Counted from the first letter of the stretch, positions 26,044-34,961 are shown. The stretch: DNA of 64,000 nt from Geodermatophilus sabuli (GCF_900215145.1 NZ_OBDO01000011.1:1-64000), one strand, 5' to 3'. Program-made: numbers and translations. The notes: generated by a model from the letters alone, not told the origin.

Positions 26044-26057
26044 GTTCATTGCGTTCA
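26044..26057. promoter_or_regulatory. GTTCA direct repeat between dctA and the kinase gene
   Basis: GTTCA occurs at 26044-26048 and 26053-26057, 9 bp apart, in the 173-bp divergent region. CitB/DcuR-type regulators bind direct repeats, so this is a weak candidate site for the adjacent response regulator. Confidence 0.25.
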
Positions 26058-26110
26058 CGGCCGCAGCAACGAGCGGTGGTCGCGGCGTGGGCAGGCGGCA
26101 CACTCGGCGC

Positions 26111-27742
26111 GTGCGCGTGCCCGCCTTCCTGTCGCACCGCCGGGACACGAGCCTGGCCCGGCGGCTGCTGCTGCTCCAGGCGCTGGTCGTCGCCGTCGTC
26201 GTCCTCACCGCGACGGCCGTCGCCTACCTCGACGCCCGCCAGGCCGTGCAGCAGGCCGCCGAGCAGGAGACGACGGCGATCGTGGAGAGCCTCGGCGACT
26301 CCCCGCTGGTGCTCGAGGCGGTCACCGGCCCGGACCCGACGGCGGTGCTGCAGCCCTACGTCGAGCAGGTCCGCGCCGACACCGGCACCTCGTTCATCAC
26401 CGTGCTCGCGCCGGACCGCACGCGGTTCACCCACCCCGACCGCGCCCAGATCGGCCGCTCCTTCCGGGGCACGATCGCCCCGGCGCTGGCGGGGGAGACC
26501 TTCACCGAGACCTACACCGGCACGCTCGGCCCGTCCGTGCGGGCCACCTCGCCGGTGGTGGACGCCGACGGCGACGTCGTCGCGCTGGTGTCGGCCGGGA
26601 TCACCGTCGCCGCGATCGGGCAGGACCTCACCAGTGCCGTCCCCGGGATCGCGGGGACGGCACTGGTGACGCTCGCCGTCGGCGCGCTGGGCAGCTGGGC
26701 GCTGAGCCGGCGGCTGCAGCGGCAGACCCACGGGCTGTCCCCGGCGCAGCTCGCGCGGATGGTCGAGTACCACCACGCGGTGTTGCACGCCGTCCGGGAG
26801 GGCCTGCTCCTGGTGGACGGCGAGCGGCGGGTGCAGCTGGTCAACGACGAGGCGCGGCGGCTGCTGGGCCTCGAGGGCGACCCCGCCGGCCGGCACGTCA
26901 CCGAGCTCGGGTTGCCTCGGGAGCTGACCGCGCTGCTCACCGGGCAGCGCACGGCCGTCGACGAGGTGCACGTGACCGGCACCCGGGTGCTGGTGGTCAA
27001 CCAGGCGCCGCCGCGGGCCGGCGACGCCTCGGCCGGCACCGTGGTCACCCTGCGGGACCACACCGACCTGCAGGCGCTCACCGGCGAGCTGGACAGCGTG
27101 CGGGCGTTCGCCGAGTCGTTGCGGGCCCAGGCGCACGAGGCCGCCAACCGGCTGCACACCACCGTCTCCCTCGTCGAGCTCGGCCGCACCCAGGACGCGG
27201 TCGACTTCGCCACCGCTGAGCTGGCGTCGGCGCAGCGGCTCACCGACCGCGTGGTCGGGGCGGTCGGCGAGCCGGTGCTGGCCGCGTTGGTGCTGGGCAA
27301 GGCGGCGACCGCGCACGAGCGCGGTGTGCTGCTGGAGATCGACCCGGCGACGGCGGTGGGGGAGACCGGCCTGCCCGGCGGCGACCTGGTCACGATCGTG
27401 GGCAACCTGCTGGACAACGCCATCGACGCCGCGCTGGCCGGGGACCCGCCGCGAGAGGTGCAGCTGGCTGCCGAGGTGACCGGCGGCCGGCTGGAGATCC
27501 GGGTCGAGGACACCGGGCCCGGGGTACCCGACGACGCCCTGGGGCACGTCTTCGAGCGCGGCTGGTCGACCAAGGACGCCGGCGGGGCGCCGGCGGGACT
27601 CGGCCGCGGGCTCGGGCTGGCGCTGGTCGCCCAGGCGGTGCGCCGGCACGGCGGCACGGTGACGGTGCGCCCCGGCTCCGGCGCACAGTTCGTGGTGTCG
27701 CTGCCGCTGCCCGCGCGGGTGCCCGCGGAGGCGGCGTCGTGA
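26111..27742 (+). CDS. CitA/DcuS-type sensor histidine kinase
   Basis: A 543-aa membrane sensor. A first membrane helix lies at about 18-39, an extracytoplasmic PAS-like (PDC) domain at about 40-180 (FITVLAPDRTRFTHPD then IGRSF resembles the citrate/dicarboxylate site of CitA/DcuS) and a second helix at about 180-198. A cytoplasmic PAS follows at 215-320. The phosphorylated His342 sits in AHEAANRLHTTVSLVELG, the box typical of this class, before the HATPase domain (DNAIDAAL, DTGPGV, GLGLALV). The start is uncertain; GTG 26111 gives a short cytoplasmic N-terminus. It overlaps the response regulator gene by 4 bp and should sense an external dicarboxylate for dctA control. Confidence 0.88.
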   Translation: MRVPAFLSHRRDTSLARRLLLLQALVVAVVVLTATAVAYLDARQAVQQAAEQETTAIVESLGDSPLVLEAVTGPDPTAVLQPYVEQVRADTGTSFITVLAPDRTRFTHPDRAQIGRSFRGTIAPALAGETFTETYTGTLGPSVRATSPVVDADGDVVALVSAGITVAAIGQDLTSAVPGIAGTALVTLAVGALGSWALSRRLQRQTHGLSPAQLARMVEYHHAVLHAVREGLLLVDGERRVQLVNDEARRLLGLEGDPAGRHVTELGLPRELTALLTGQRTAVDEVHVTGTRVLVVNQAPPRAGDASAGTVVTLRDHTDLQALTGELDSVRAFAESLRAQAHEAANRLHTTVSLVELGRTQDAVDFATAELASAQRLTDRVVGAVGEPVLAALVLGKAATAHERGVLLEIDPATAVGETGLPGGDLVTIVGNLLDNAIDAALAGDPPREVQLAAEVTGGRLEIRVEDTGPGVPDDALGHVFERGWSTKDAGGAPAGLGRGLGLALVAQAVRRHGGTVTVRPGSGAQFVVSLPLPARVPAEAAS

Positions 27743-28419
27743 CGGCCGCCGCCATCCGCGTGCTCGTCGTCGAGGACGAGCCGGTCGCCGCCGAGGCGCA
27801 CCGCGCCTACGTGGACCGGACGCCGGGCTTCGACACCGTGGCCGTGGCCGGTACCGGGGCGACCGCCCTCGACGCGCTGGCGCGGGTGCCGGTCGACCTC
27901 GTGCTGCTGGACATGAACCTCCCGGACACGCACGGCATCGAGCTGTGCCGGCGGATCCGGGCGGCCGGCGCGCCGGTCGACGTCCTCGCGGTCACCTCGG
28001 CCCGCGAGCTGGCCACGGTGCGGGCCGCGGCGGCGCACGGCGTCGTCGGCTACCTGCTCAAGCCGTTCACCTACCCCGCGCTACGCGACCGGCTGACCGC
28101 CTACGCCGAGTACCGCGCCCGCCTGTCCGCCTCGGGCGACGCCGCCGGCCAGGACGAGGTCGACCGGGTGCTCGGCGCGGCGCGGCCCGACCGGCCGGCG
28201 CCGCTGCCCAAGGGGATGGGCCGGGAGACGCTGGACGCCGTCGTGGCCGCCGTCCGCGCCGCCGAGGGGCTCTCGGCGGCCGAGACCGGGGAGCTGATCG
28301 GCGCCTCGCGGATCACCGCGCGCCGCTACCTGGAGTACCTCGCCGACACCGGCCTGGTCGACCGGGCGCCGCGGTACGGGGGCGCCGGCCGTCCGGAACT
28401 CGAGTACCGCTGGCGGTGA
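27739..28419 (+). CDS. CitB/DcuR-type response regulator
   Basis: A 226-aa two-domain regulator. In the receiver domain the phosphoacceptor is Asp58 (VLLDMNLPD), with acidic residues at 12-13 and Lys108 (LLKPF). The C-terminal part (about 155-226) is a winged-helix-like DNA-binding domain typical of the CitB family (LSAAETGELIGASRITARRYLEYL, then GRPELEYRW). It starts inside the kinase stop (GTGA overlap). The likely target is the promoter of the divergent dctA gene. Confidence 0.9.
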   Translation: MTAAAIRVLVVEDEPVAAEAHRAYVDRTPGFDTVAVAGTGATALDALARVPVDLVLLDMNLPDTHGIELCRRIRAAGAPVDVLAVTSARELATVRAAAAHGVVGYLLKPFTYPALRDRLTAYAEYRARLSASGDAAGQDEVDRVLGAARPDRPAPLPKGMGRETLDAVVAAVRAAEGLSAAETGELIGASRITARRYLEYLADTGLVDRAPRYGGAGRPELEYRWR

Positions 28420-28438
28420 GCCGGCCCGCGGCCGGCGC

Positions 28439-28469
28439 TTGACCTCGAGCGCACTCGAACCCCGACGCT
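28439..28469 (+). promoter_or_regulatory. MerR-type promoter with 19-bp spacer
   Basis: TTGACC (-35, 28439-28444), a 19-bp spacer and GACGCT (-10, 28464-28469). Within the spacer is a dyad TCGAG-CGCA-CTCGA (28445-28458). Over-long spacers containing a dyad are the hallmark of MerR-family-activated promoters. It lies about 100 bp upstream of the ABC exporter genes. Confidence 0.5.
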
Positions 28470-28567
28470 GGCCCCCGCCCGGCGGGACCGGGCCGATGAC
28501 TCCGCGGCGCCGATCCCGTCAGTAGGACGAGAGACGCTGCGGAGACACCCCCGGACGAGGGAGCGCG

Positions 28568-29545
28568 ATGAGCACACGGACTGCACTCGCCATCGAGGCG
28601 ACCGGCCTGACGAAGTCCTTCGGGGAGACGCAGGCGGTGGCCGGCGTGGACCTGGTGGTGCCGGCCGGTTCGATCTACGGCGTGCTCGGCCCCAACGGGG
28701 CCGGCAAGACGACGACGATCCGCATGCTGGCCACCCTCATCCGGCCCGACGCCGGCAGCGCCCGCGTCCTCGGCCACGACGTGACCACCGAGGCCGACGC
28801 GGTCCGCGGGCTGGTCAGCCTCACCGGCCAGCTTGCCTCCGTCGACGAGGAGCTCACCGGCCGGGAGAACCTCGTGCTGATCGGCCGGCTGCTCGGCCAC
28901 CGTCGGGCCGCGGCCCGTGCCCGGGCCGACGAGCTGCTCGAGGCGTTCGGGATCGCCGAGGCGGCGACCCGGCTGGTCAAGCACTACTCCGGCGGGATGC
29001 GCCGCCGGCTCGACATCGCGGCGAGCATCGTCGTCACGCCGCAGCTGGTGTTCCTCGACGAGCCGACGACGGGCCTGGACCCGCGGTCGCGCAACCAGGT
29101 GTGGGAGATCGCCCGGGCCCTGGTGGCCGAGGGGACGACGATCCTGCTCTGCACCCAGTACCTCGAGGAGGCCGACCAGCTCGCCGACGGGATCGCGGTC
29201 ATCGACCGCGGCCGGGTCATCGCCGAGGGCACCCCGGGGCAGCTCAAGGCCTCGGTCGGCAGCGGGCGGCTGCACGTGCGGCTGCTCGACCCCGGCCGGC
29301 GTGCCGAGGCCGCCGGCTTGTTCGACCGCGCCGTCGGCGCGGTGACGCCGGCGGCGGACCCGACGGTGCTGACCGCGGCCTGCGCGGACGCCGGACGCGC
29401 CGCCGTGGGCCTCGCCGAGCTCGCCCGCGCGGGCATCGGCCTCGCCGACTTCTCGCTCGACCAGCCCAGCCTGGACGAGGTGTTCCTGGCGCTCACCGGC
29501 CACCTGGCCGCGGACGAGCCCGCTCTGCAGGAGCAGCCCTCATGA
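28568..29545 (+). CDS. ABC transporter ATP-binding protein, DrrA family
   Basis: A 325-aa ATPase. Walker A is GPNGAGKTT, the Q-loop lies in [17 protein letters not shown], the signature is [10 protein letters not shown], and Walker B is [16 protein letters not shown] with the switch region [17 protein letters not shown]. The C-terminal extension of about 90 residues and the overall sequence place it with daunorubicin-resistance DrrA-type exporters. It overlaps the permease gene by 4 bp. A GAGGGAG ribosome binding site precedes the ATG. The upstream MerR-type promoter suggests drug- or stress-induced expression. Confidence 0.9.
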   Translation: MSTRTALAIEATGLTKSFGETQAVAGVDLVVPAGSIYGVLGPNGAGKTTTIRMLATLIRPDAGSARVLGHDVTTEADAVRGLVSLTGQLASVDEELTGRENLVLIGRLLGHRRAAARARADELLEAFGIAEAATRLVKHYSGGMRRRLDIAASIVVTPQLVFLDEPTTGLDPRSRNQVWEIARALVAEGTTILLCTQYLEEADQLADGIAVIDRGRVIAEGTPGQLKASVGSGRLHVRLLDPGRRAEAAGLFDRAVGAVTPAADPTVLTAACADAGRAAVGLAELARAGIGLADFSLDQPSLDEVFLALTGHLAADEPALQEQPS

Positions 29546-30381
29546 CCACCACCACCGACCCCGCCGCCGGTGCCGCCGACACCGCCGCCGTCCGCCGGGC
29601 CATCGCCGCCACCGCCAGGCCGCCGCGGCCGGGGCCGCTGTCGACCGCGCTGACGTTCGGCTGGCGCGGGATGCTGAAGGTCAAGCACGTGCCCGAGCAA
29701 CTGCTCGACGTGACCGTCACCCCGGTGATGTTCCTGCTGATGTTCACGTACCTGTTCGGCGGCGCCATCGCCGGCTCGACCAGCGCCTACCTGGACTACA
29801 CGCTCCCCGGCCTGCTGGTGATGTCGGTGCTGTTCACGACCGTCTACTCCGGCGTCTCGCTCAACACCGACCTCACCAAGGGCGTGGTCGACCGCTTCCG
29901 TTCGCTGCCGATCTGGCGGCCGGCGCCGCTGCTGGGCTCGCTGCTCGGTGACAGCGTCCGTTACGTCGTCGCCGGCACGGTGATCATCGTGGTCGGCATC
30001 GCCCTCGGCTACCGCCCTGAGGGCGGCCCGCTGGGCGCCGTGGCCGCGCTCGCGCTGGTCGTCGTCTTCTCGTTCGGGCTCTCGTGGGTGTTCTCGGTGC
30101 TCGGGCTGCTGATGCGGTCGCCGAACGCGGTCATGAACGCTGGGTTCATGGGCATCTTCCCGCTGACCTTCCTCTCCAACGTCTTCGTCGACCCGCGCAC
30201 CCTGCCCGGGCCGCTGGAGGCGTTCGTCGAGGCCAACCCGATCTCGGTGCTGGCGACGGCGTCGCGGTCGTTGATGGCCGGGCAGCCCGACGGCGTCGCG
30301 ATCCTCGTCTCGCTGGCCGTCGCCGCCGCGCTCGCCGCGGTCTTCCTGCCGGTCACCACCCGGCTCTACCGCAGCCGCTGA
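29542..30381 (+). CDS. ABC transporter permease, DrrB family
   Basis: A 279-aa membrane protein with six predicted helices after a hydrophilic N-terminal 45 residues, matching ABC-2 type permeases of the DrrB group. Typical stretches are [40 protein letters not shown] and [16 protein letters not shown]. The ATG overlaps the DrrA-like stop (ATGA), so the two form one export system for a hydrophobic drug or lipid. No biosynthetic gene cluster for an antibiotic is adjacent, so export of foreign toxins is as likely as export of a self-made product. Confidence 0.9.
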   Translation: MTTTTDPAAGAADTAAVRRAIAATARPPRPGPLSTALTFGWRGMLKVKHVPEQLLDVTVTPVMFLLMFTYLFGGAIAGSTSAYLDYTLPGLLVMSVLFTTVYSGVSLNTDLTKGVVDRFRSLPIWRPAPLLGSLLGDSVRYVVAGTVIIVVGIALGYRPEGGPLGAVAALALVVVFSFGLSWVFSVLGLLMRSPNAVMNAGFMGIFPLTFLSNVFVDPRTLPGPLEAFVEANPISVLATASRSLMAGQPDGVAILVSLAVAAALAAVFLPVTTRLYRSR

Positions 30382-30406
30382 CCGGGCGGTCGCCGGAGGT
30401 CCACCG

Positions 30407-31165
30407 ATGAGTCCGTCGGCGACCGGCCGTCCACCTCGTGTGACCCGAGCTCCCGCCCTCCCCGCACGCCGCCGCCGTCCCCGTGTCGCCCACCTGGACG
30501 ACGTCCGGGCCGAACGTCTCTCCCTCGCCGACCTCCTGGACACCGTGACCGATGAGGAGTGGGCGACGCCGTCGTTGTGCCCGGGGTGGACGGTGCACGA
30601 CGTCGTCGCGCACCTGACCCTGGCCCCGGTGGAGCGGACGTGGCCCACGCTGGTCCGCGTGGCGCGGGCGCGCGGCGACTTCGAGCGGGTCAACGCCGAC
30701 CTGGCCCGCGAGCACGCCGCCCGGTTCGGCCCGGCCGAGCTGGTGGCGCAGCTGCGCGCGACGGCGGGGCGGGACTCCCGGTTCGCGCTCAACGGGCGGC
30801 TGGACCCGCTGGTCGACGTCCTCGTCCACGGTCAGGACGTCGCCCGTCCGCTGGGCCGGCCGCGGGCGATGCCGGCCGACCGGGTGCTGCCGGCTCTGCG
30901 CCACGTGTGGTCCAGCGCCTTCTACGGCCGGGCCGACCGCCGCTTCCGCGCGCTGCGCTTCGTCGCCACGGACGCGGACTGGTCGGCCGGCGACGGGCCG
31001 CGGGAGGTGCACGGACCGACGGGGGCGTTGCTGCTGCTGGCCACCGGCCGGCCGGCCGGGCTGTCGGACGTGACCGGGGCCGGGGTCCCGGAGGCCGCCG
31101 CCCGGCTCGAGGGCGCCGCGCGGTCAGGGGGCGCCGCGCGGTCAGGGGGCGCCGCCCGCCCGTGA
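30407..31165 (+). CDS. Maleylpyruvate isomerase family mycothiol-dependent protein
   Basis: A 252-aa protein of the DinB-like four-helix metal-binding fold (MDMPI N-terminal domain): LADLLDTVTDEEWATPSLCPGWTVHDVVAHLT carries the first metal-ligand His, and LVDVLVHGQDVARPLG the later one. Family members use mycothiol, the actinobacterial thiol, as cofactor in isomerase or S-transferase reactions; the substrate here is unknown. The first 25 residues are basic and may be dispensable. The C-terminus carries GAARSGG repeats from an 18-bp tandem DNA repeat. GGAGG lies upstream of the ATG, 25 bp after the permease gene. Confidence 0.82.
   Translation: MSPSATGRPPRVTRAPALPARRRRPRVAHLDDVRAERLSLADLLDTVTDEEWATPSLCPGWTVHDVVAHLTLAPVERTWPTLVRVARARGDFERVNADLAREHAARFGPAELVAQLRATAGRDSRFALNGRLDPLVDVLVHGQDVARPLGRPRAMPADRVLPALRHVWSSAFYGRADRRFRALRFVATDADWSAGDGPREVHGPTGALLLLATGRPAGLSDVTGAGVPEAAARLEGAARSGGAARSGGAARP
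31112..31147. repeat. 18-bp tandem repeat inside a coding tail
   Basis: ggcgccgcgcggtcaggg occurs twice in tandem with a partial third copy after it, encoding the GAARSG repeats at the end of the mycothiol-dependent family protein. The unit keeps the frame. Confidence 0.85.
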
Positions 31166-31192
31166 CCGCCGGAGCCGCGGGTGGCCCCTCCG

Positions 31193-31663
31193 TCAGCGCG
31201 CCAGGTGCGCGCGGATCGCGGCGACCACCATGCGGTGGTCGTCGAGCTGGGGGAGTCCGGAGACGACGACCGCGCCGATGGGCCCCACCGACCGCACGAG
31301 AACGGGGAAGGCCCCGCCGTGGGCGGCGTACCGGTCGGGGTCCAGACCGAACTCGTCCTCGAACGTCGTCCCCCGTTCGATCGAGGCCTGCCGCACGTAG
31401 AGGCTGCTGTGCCCGAAGCGGTGCACCACCCGCGTCTTGCGCTCGATCCACGCGTCGTTGTCAGGCGTCGCGCCGGTCAGCGCGGCGGAGAACAGCCGGT
31501 GGCCGTTGCGGACGACGGCGACCGCGACCGGGGCGCCCTGTCCACGGGCCGTCGCCACCAGCGCGGCGCCGAGGTCCCAGGCGTCGTCGTTGGTGAAGCC
31601 GGCGAACTGCAGCTCCTGCTCCTCGGCGGCGAGCTCGGCGAGGGCGGGGAAGACGTCGACCAT
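31193..31663 (-). CDS. UPF0303/heme-degrading-domain family protein
   Basis: A 156-aa soluble protein resembling the UPF0303 family (GlcG/HbpS-like fold). Conserved features are FTNDDAWDLGAALVATA, the WIERKTRVVHRFGHSS block and HGGAFPVLVRSVGPIGAVVVSGLPQLDDH. The family is sometimes called heme-degrading-domain because of the related HbpS fold, but its function is unestablished. It is convergent with the preceding gene and divergent from the YihY-like gene. A purine-rich stretch precedes the start. Confidence 0.85.
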   Translation of the reverse strand: MVDVFPALAELAAEEQELQFAGFTNDDAWDLGAALVATARGQGAPVAVAVVRNGHRLFSAALTGATPDNDAWIERKTRVVHRFGHSSLYVRQASIERGTTFEDEFGLDPDRYAAHGGAFPVLVRSVGPIGAVVVSGLPQLDDHRMVVAAIRAHLAR

Positions 31664-31751
31664 GGCCCCTTCCTACCGGGGACGCCGTCCGCGCGCGGCC
31701 GTGCGCCGGACGGGGTAGAGGTGGAGGCACCCGAGCCGACAGGGGTGCGCG

Positions 31752-32855
31752 ATGACGATCACCGAGCGGGTGGACCGGTTCCAGCGGCGGCACCCCGGCG
31801 CGGGGTTCCCCATCGCCGTGCTCTACAAGTTCTTCGACGACGACGGGCACTTCCTCGCCGCGCTCATCACCTACTACGGCTTCCTCGCGCTGTTCCCGGT
31901 GCTGCTCCTGCTGGCCACCGTGCTGGGGCTGGTGCTGGCCGGTGACCCGGAGCTGCAGCAGCGGCTGCTGGACTCCGCGCTCGCCGAGTTCCCCGTCATC
32001 GGCCCGCAGCTGGGCACGCCCGAGGCGCTGGGCGGCGGCTTCACCGGGGTGGTCGTCGGCGGGCTGGTCGCGCTGTACGGCGCGCTCGGGCTCGGGCAGG
32101 CGATGCAGCACACGATGAACACCGTCTGGGCGGTGCCGCGGCACCGCCGCCCCGACCCGTTCACCTCACGCGGCCGCAGCCTGCTGCTGCTGTGCACCCT
32201 CGGGGTACTGGTGCTGGCGTCCACGGTGCTCTCGGCGCTCGGCAGCGGCGCGGCCGCGTACGGCGGCGGGTTCAGCGGGGCGGTGCACGTCCTGGTCACG
32301 GTCGCGTCGGTGCTCGTGAACGCGGGGGTGTTCGTGCTCGGCTTCCGGATCACCACCGCCCGCCGGCTCACCGTCCGGCAGGTGCTGCCCGGTGCCCTGG
32401 CCGCCGCGGTGCTGTGGCAGCTGCTCCAGTCCTTCGGCGGGGTGTACGTCGCGCGAGTGGTGGCCAACGCCAGCGCCGTCGACGCGGTGTTCGCCCTCGT
32501 CCTGGGGCTGATCGCCTTCATCTACGTGGCGGCCTTCGCCCTCGTGCTGTGTGCGGAGGTCAACGTCGTCCGGGTCGACCGCCTGCACCCGCGTGCCCTG
32601 CTCACACCCTTCATCGACCACGACGACCTCACCGAGGGCGACGAGCGGGTGTTCGCCGGGGCGGCCCACGCGCAGCGGGCGGTGCGTCACCAGCGGGTGG
32701 ACGTCTCGTTCGAGGGGGAGGAGGACGGTCGCGCGTCGTCGCCAGGCGAGGTCGAGGACCCCGACGGCCAGCCTCAGGACGGCGGCCCGCCGGCCGCCGG
32801 GGGAGAGGGCACGGTCGACGCAGGCTCGGTCAACGACCCCGAGCGACGTCGGTAG
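31752..32855 (+). CDS. YihY/virulence factor BrkB family membrane protein
   Basis: A 367-aa protein with six membrane helices between residues 35 and 285. Family landmarks are AALITYYGFLALFPVLLLLATVLG, YGALGLGQAMQHTMNTVW, TVRQVLPGALAAAVLWQLLQSFGGVYVARV and FIYVAAFALVLCAEVNVVR. Despite the name, members are not RNase BN and their function remains uncertain. The C-terminal 85 residues are hydrophilic and low complexity. The last 82 bp overlap the 3' end of the convergent EamA gene, so both tails may be poorly constrained. Confidence 0.88.
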   Translation: MTITERVDRFQRRHPGAGFPIAVLYKFFDDDGHFLAALITYYGFLALFPVLLLLATVLGLVLAGDPELQQRLLDSALAEFPVIGPQLGTPEALGGGFTGVVVGGLVALYGALGLGQAMQHTMNTVWAVPRHRRPDPFTSRGRSLLLLCTLGVLVLASTVLSALGSGAAAYGGGFSGAVHVLVTVASVLVNAGVFVLGFRITTARRLTVRQVLPGALAAAVLWQLLQSFGGVYVARVVANASAVDAVFALVLGLIAFIYVAAFALVLCAEVNVVRVDRLHPRALLTPFIDHDDLTEGDERVFAGAAHAQRAVRHQRVDVSFEGEEDGRASSPGEVEDPDGQPQDGGPPAAGGEGTVDAGSVNDPERRR

Positions 32856-33853
32856 GCCGCTGTTCTCTCCTCGGACCGCCGGCCGACGGCGAGCGGTTCG
32901 GTGACGGTGACGTCGTCCTCTCGACCGGACGGGCGCGCGGCCGGGCCGGAGAGCCGGCCGTCGACGGGGCGCTCCGCGGCCCGGCCACCGCTGCTGCCCA
33001 GCAGGACACCGGCGACCACGACGACCCCGCAGGCCAGCTCGACCGCGTACAGGGGCTCGCCGAACGCCAGCCAGGACGTCCCGATGCCGACCACCGGGAC
33101 GAGCATCGAGAACGGTGCCACCGTGCTCGACGGGTGCCGGCTCATCAGCCACGTCCAGATCCCCGAACCCACCACGGTCGCGACCACCACCGTGAACGCC
33201 AGCCCGGCCAGCGCGAAGGCCCCCGTCGTCGTCCCCAGCGTGGTCAGCGACGTCCCGATCGCCGAGGGCCCCTCCACGAGCAGTGAAGCGGCGAGCATCG
33301 GCAGCGGCGGCACCACCGTCATCCACAGCATCAACCGGAACGGCTCGACCGTGCGCGCCTGCCGGTTGCACAGGTTGCCCAGCGCCCAGCCGAGCCCCCC
33401 GCACAACGTCAGCACGACCGGCAGCAGCGTGGCGCCCCCGCCGAGGTCCGCCCGGTGCACCGCGATGCCGCCCAGTCCCGCCACCGCCAGCCCCACGCCG
33501 GCCACCTGCCGGGCGGTCAACCGCTCGCGCAGCAGGAACCCGGCGAGCACGACGGTGAACGGCGCCGACGACTGCAGTACCAGCGAGGCCAGCCCGGTGG
33601 GCATCCCGGTGTCCATCGCCAGGTAGAGGAACAGGAACTGCAGGACGCCGAAGCCGGCGCCGTACCCCAGGACCCACCGCCACGGCACCGCGGGGCGCGG
33701 CACCAGCAGCAGCGTCGGGACGGCGATCAGCGCGAACCGCAGCACGACGAGGAAGAACGGCGGGAACTGCTCCAGCGACAGGTGGATCGCCGGGAAGTTC
33801 AGCCCCCAGATGACGGCGACGGCGAGGGCGAGCAGGCGGTCGCGCAGCGGCAT
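32774..33853 (-). CDS. EamA/DMT family transporter
   Basis: A 359-aa membrane protein with ten predicted helices in two EamA repeats, the layout of drug/metabolite exporters such as RhaT- and YdcZ-like proteins. Helix 1 is LLALAVAVIWGLNFPAIHLSL; the second repeat includes GLGWALGNLCNRQA and PFSMLVPVVGIGTSWLAFGEPL. About 70 hydrophilic residues follow the last helix and overlap the convergent YihY-like gene. It is divergent from a LysR-type gene with a 72-bp gap; this pairing (exporter plus LysR) usually means the regulator controls the exporter. Confidence 0.88.
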   Translation of the reverse strand: MPLRDRLLALAVAVIWGLNFPAIHLSLEQFPPFFLVVLRFALIAVPTLLLVPRPAVPWRWVLGYGAGFGVLQFLFLYLAMDTGMPTGLASLVLQSSAPFTVVLAGFLLRERLTARQVAGVGLAVAGLGGIAVHRADLGGGATLLPVVLTLCGGLGWALGNLCNRQARTVEPFRLMLWMTVVPPLPMLAASLLVEGPSAIGTSLTTLGTTTGAFALAGLAFTVVVATVVGSGIWTWLMSRHPSSTVAPFSMLVPVVGIGTSWLAFGEPLYAVELACGVVVVAGVLLGSSGGRAAERPVDGRLSGPAARPSGREDDVTVTEPLAVGRRSEERTAAYRRRSGSLTEPASTVPSPPAAGGPPS

Positions 33854-33913
33854 GACCCCAGGGTGCCTGCCACGAACACTTCAGCACCATCGAGTAATCG
33901 GCATCCATCGTTG

Positions 33914-33925
33914 TAGCGTTGCTTT
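33914..33925 (+). promoter_or_regulatory. Leaderless -10 box for the LysR gene
   Basis: TAGCGT at 33914-33919, 6 nt before the ATG at 33926. No Shine-Dalgarno is present. Confidence 0.55.
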
Positions 33926-34831
33926 ATGGAGCTCCGGTCGCTGGAGATGCTGCGCGCGGTGCACACCCAGGGCGGCGTCACCGCCGCCGCGGCGGTCCTG
34001 CACCTCACCCCGTCGGCCGTCTCGCAGCAGCTGGCCGCGCTGACCCGCGAGATGGGCGTCCCGCTCACCGAGCGGGTCGGGCGGGGGGTCCAGCTCACCC
34101 CAGCGGGAGCGGCCCTCGCCGACGCGGCCGGTGAGGTGGCGGTCGCCGTCGAGCGGGCGCGCGCCGCCTGCGGCGTCTTCCTCGACAGCCCGCGGGGCAC
34201 GGTGCGGGTCTCGGCGTTCCAGAGCGGCGCCCGCCTCCTCCTGCCCGACCTGCTCACCCGGGTCGCGCGGGTCGGCGGCATCACGCTGGAGTGCTCCGAC
34301 GAGGACGTCGCCCTCGCCGACTTCGCGGCCCTCACCGACCGCGTCGACATCGTGATCGCCCACCGGCCCGACCGCGGCCCGCAGTGGGTCGGAGGCGGGC
34401 TGCGCGTGGTGCCCCTGCTGCGCGAGCCGCTCGACGTCGCGGTCGCCGCCGACCACCCCCTCGCCGGCGGCGGCGGCGTGCGGCCCGAGGACCTGGTGGG
34501 CCAGGACTGGATCACCGTCCGCGAGGGCTTCCCCGTCGCCACCGTCCTCGACGCGGTGGCCGCGCGCTCCGGCACCGCCCCGCGCATCACCCACCGGATC
34601 AACGACTTCACCGTCGTCGAGGCGCTCGTCGCCGCCGGCCACGGGATCTCGCTGCTGCCGCGCTACAGCTGTGGCGGCCACCCCGGCGTCCGGCTGCTGC
34701 CGCTGGCCGGCGTCCGGGCCGGCCGCCGCGTGGACGCGCTGCTGCGCCGCGACCACGCCGAACGGCTCGTCGTCCGCCGGGTCCTCGACGAGCTCGTCGC
34801 CGTCGCGGCGGGCATCGGGGAGCGGGCATAG
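33926..34831 (+). CDS. LysR family transcriptional regulator
   Basis: A 301-aa regulator. The N-terminal winged helix (1-60) has VHTQGGVTAAAAVLHLTPSA followed by VSQQLAALTREMGVPL; the effector domain is periplasmic-binding-protein-like (VRVSAFQSGARLLLPDLL, VEALVAAGHGISLLPRY). It is divergent from the EamA exporter gene, its probable target, and may also act on the operon beginning at 35097, 265 bp downstream on the same strand. The inducer is unknown. Confidence 0.9.
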   Translation: MELRSLEMLRAVHTQGGVTAAAAVLHLTPSAVSQQLAALTREMGVPLTERVGRGVQLTPAGAALADAAGEVAVAVERARAACGVFLDSPRGTVRVSAFQSGARLLLPDLLTRVARVGGITLECSDEDVALADFAALTDRVDIVIAHRPDRGPQWVGGGLRVVPLLREPLDVAVAADHPLAGGGGVRPEDLVGQDWITVREGFPVATVLDAVAARSGTAPRITHRINDFTVVEALVAAGHGISLLPRYSCGGHPGVRLLPLAGVRAGRRVDALLRRDHAERLVVRRVLDELVAVAAGIGERA

Positions 34832-34886
34832 CGGTCGGCGAGCTCGCGCAGTGCACCGGCGCGGGTCGGCGAGCAGCCGTGGCGCA

Positions 34887-34900
34887 CGGACACGTGACCG
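34887..34900. promoter_or_regulatory. Near-perfect copy of the 22531 palindrome
   Basis: CGGACACGTGACCG differs from the perfect palindrome at 22531-22544 by one base. It lies about 200 bp upstream of the first gene of the carboxylase/ketosynthase/oxygenase operon, in the 265-bp gap after the LysR gene. Confidence 0.45.
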
Positions 34901-34945
34901 GACGGAGGCGGTTGCGCGCTGTCCGGCGACGCACCCCCGGTCGGC

Positions 34946-34961
34946 GGTGACGCACATCACG
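34946..34961. promoter_or_regulatory. CRP/GlxR-like site upstream of the carboxylase operon
   Basis: GGTGACGCACATCACG fits the GTGA-N6-TCAC core of the CRP/GlxR consensus. It lies 9 bp upstream of a TTGACG hexamer (34970-34975) that could be a -35 box, with AGGCTG (34994-34999) as a weak -10. The remainder of the gap shows nothing recognisable. Confidence 0.4.
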
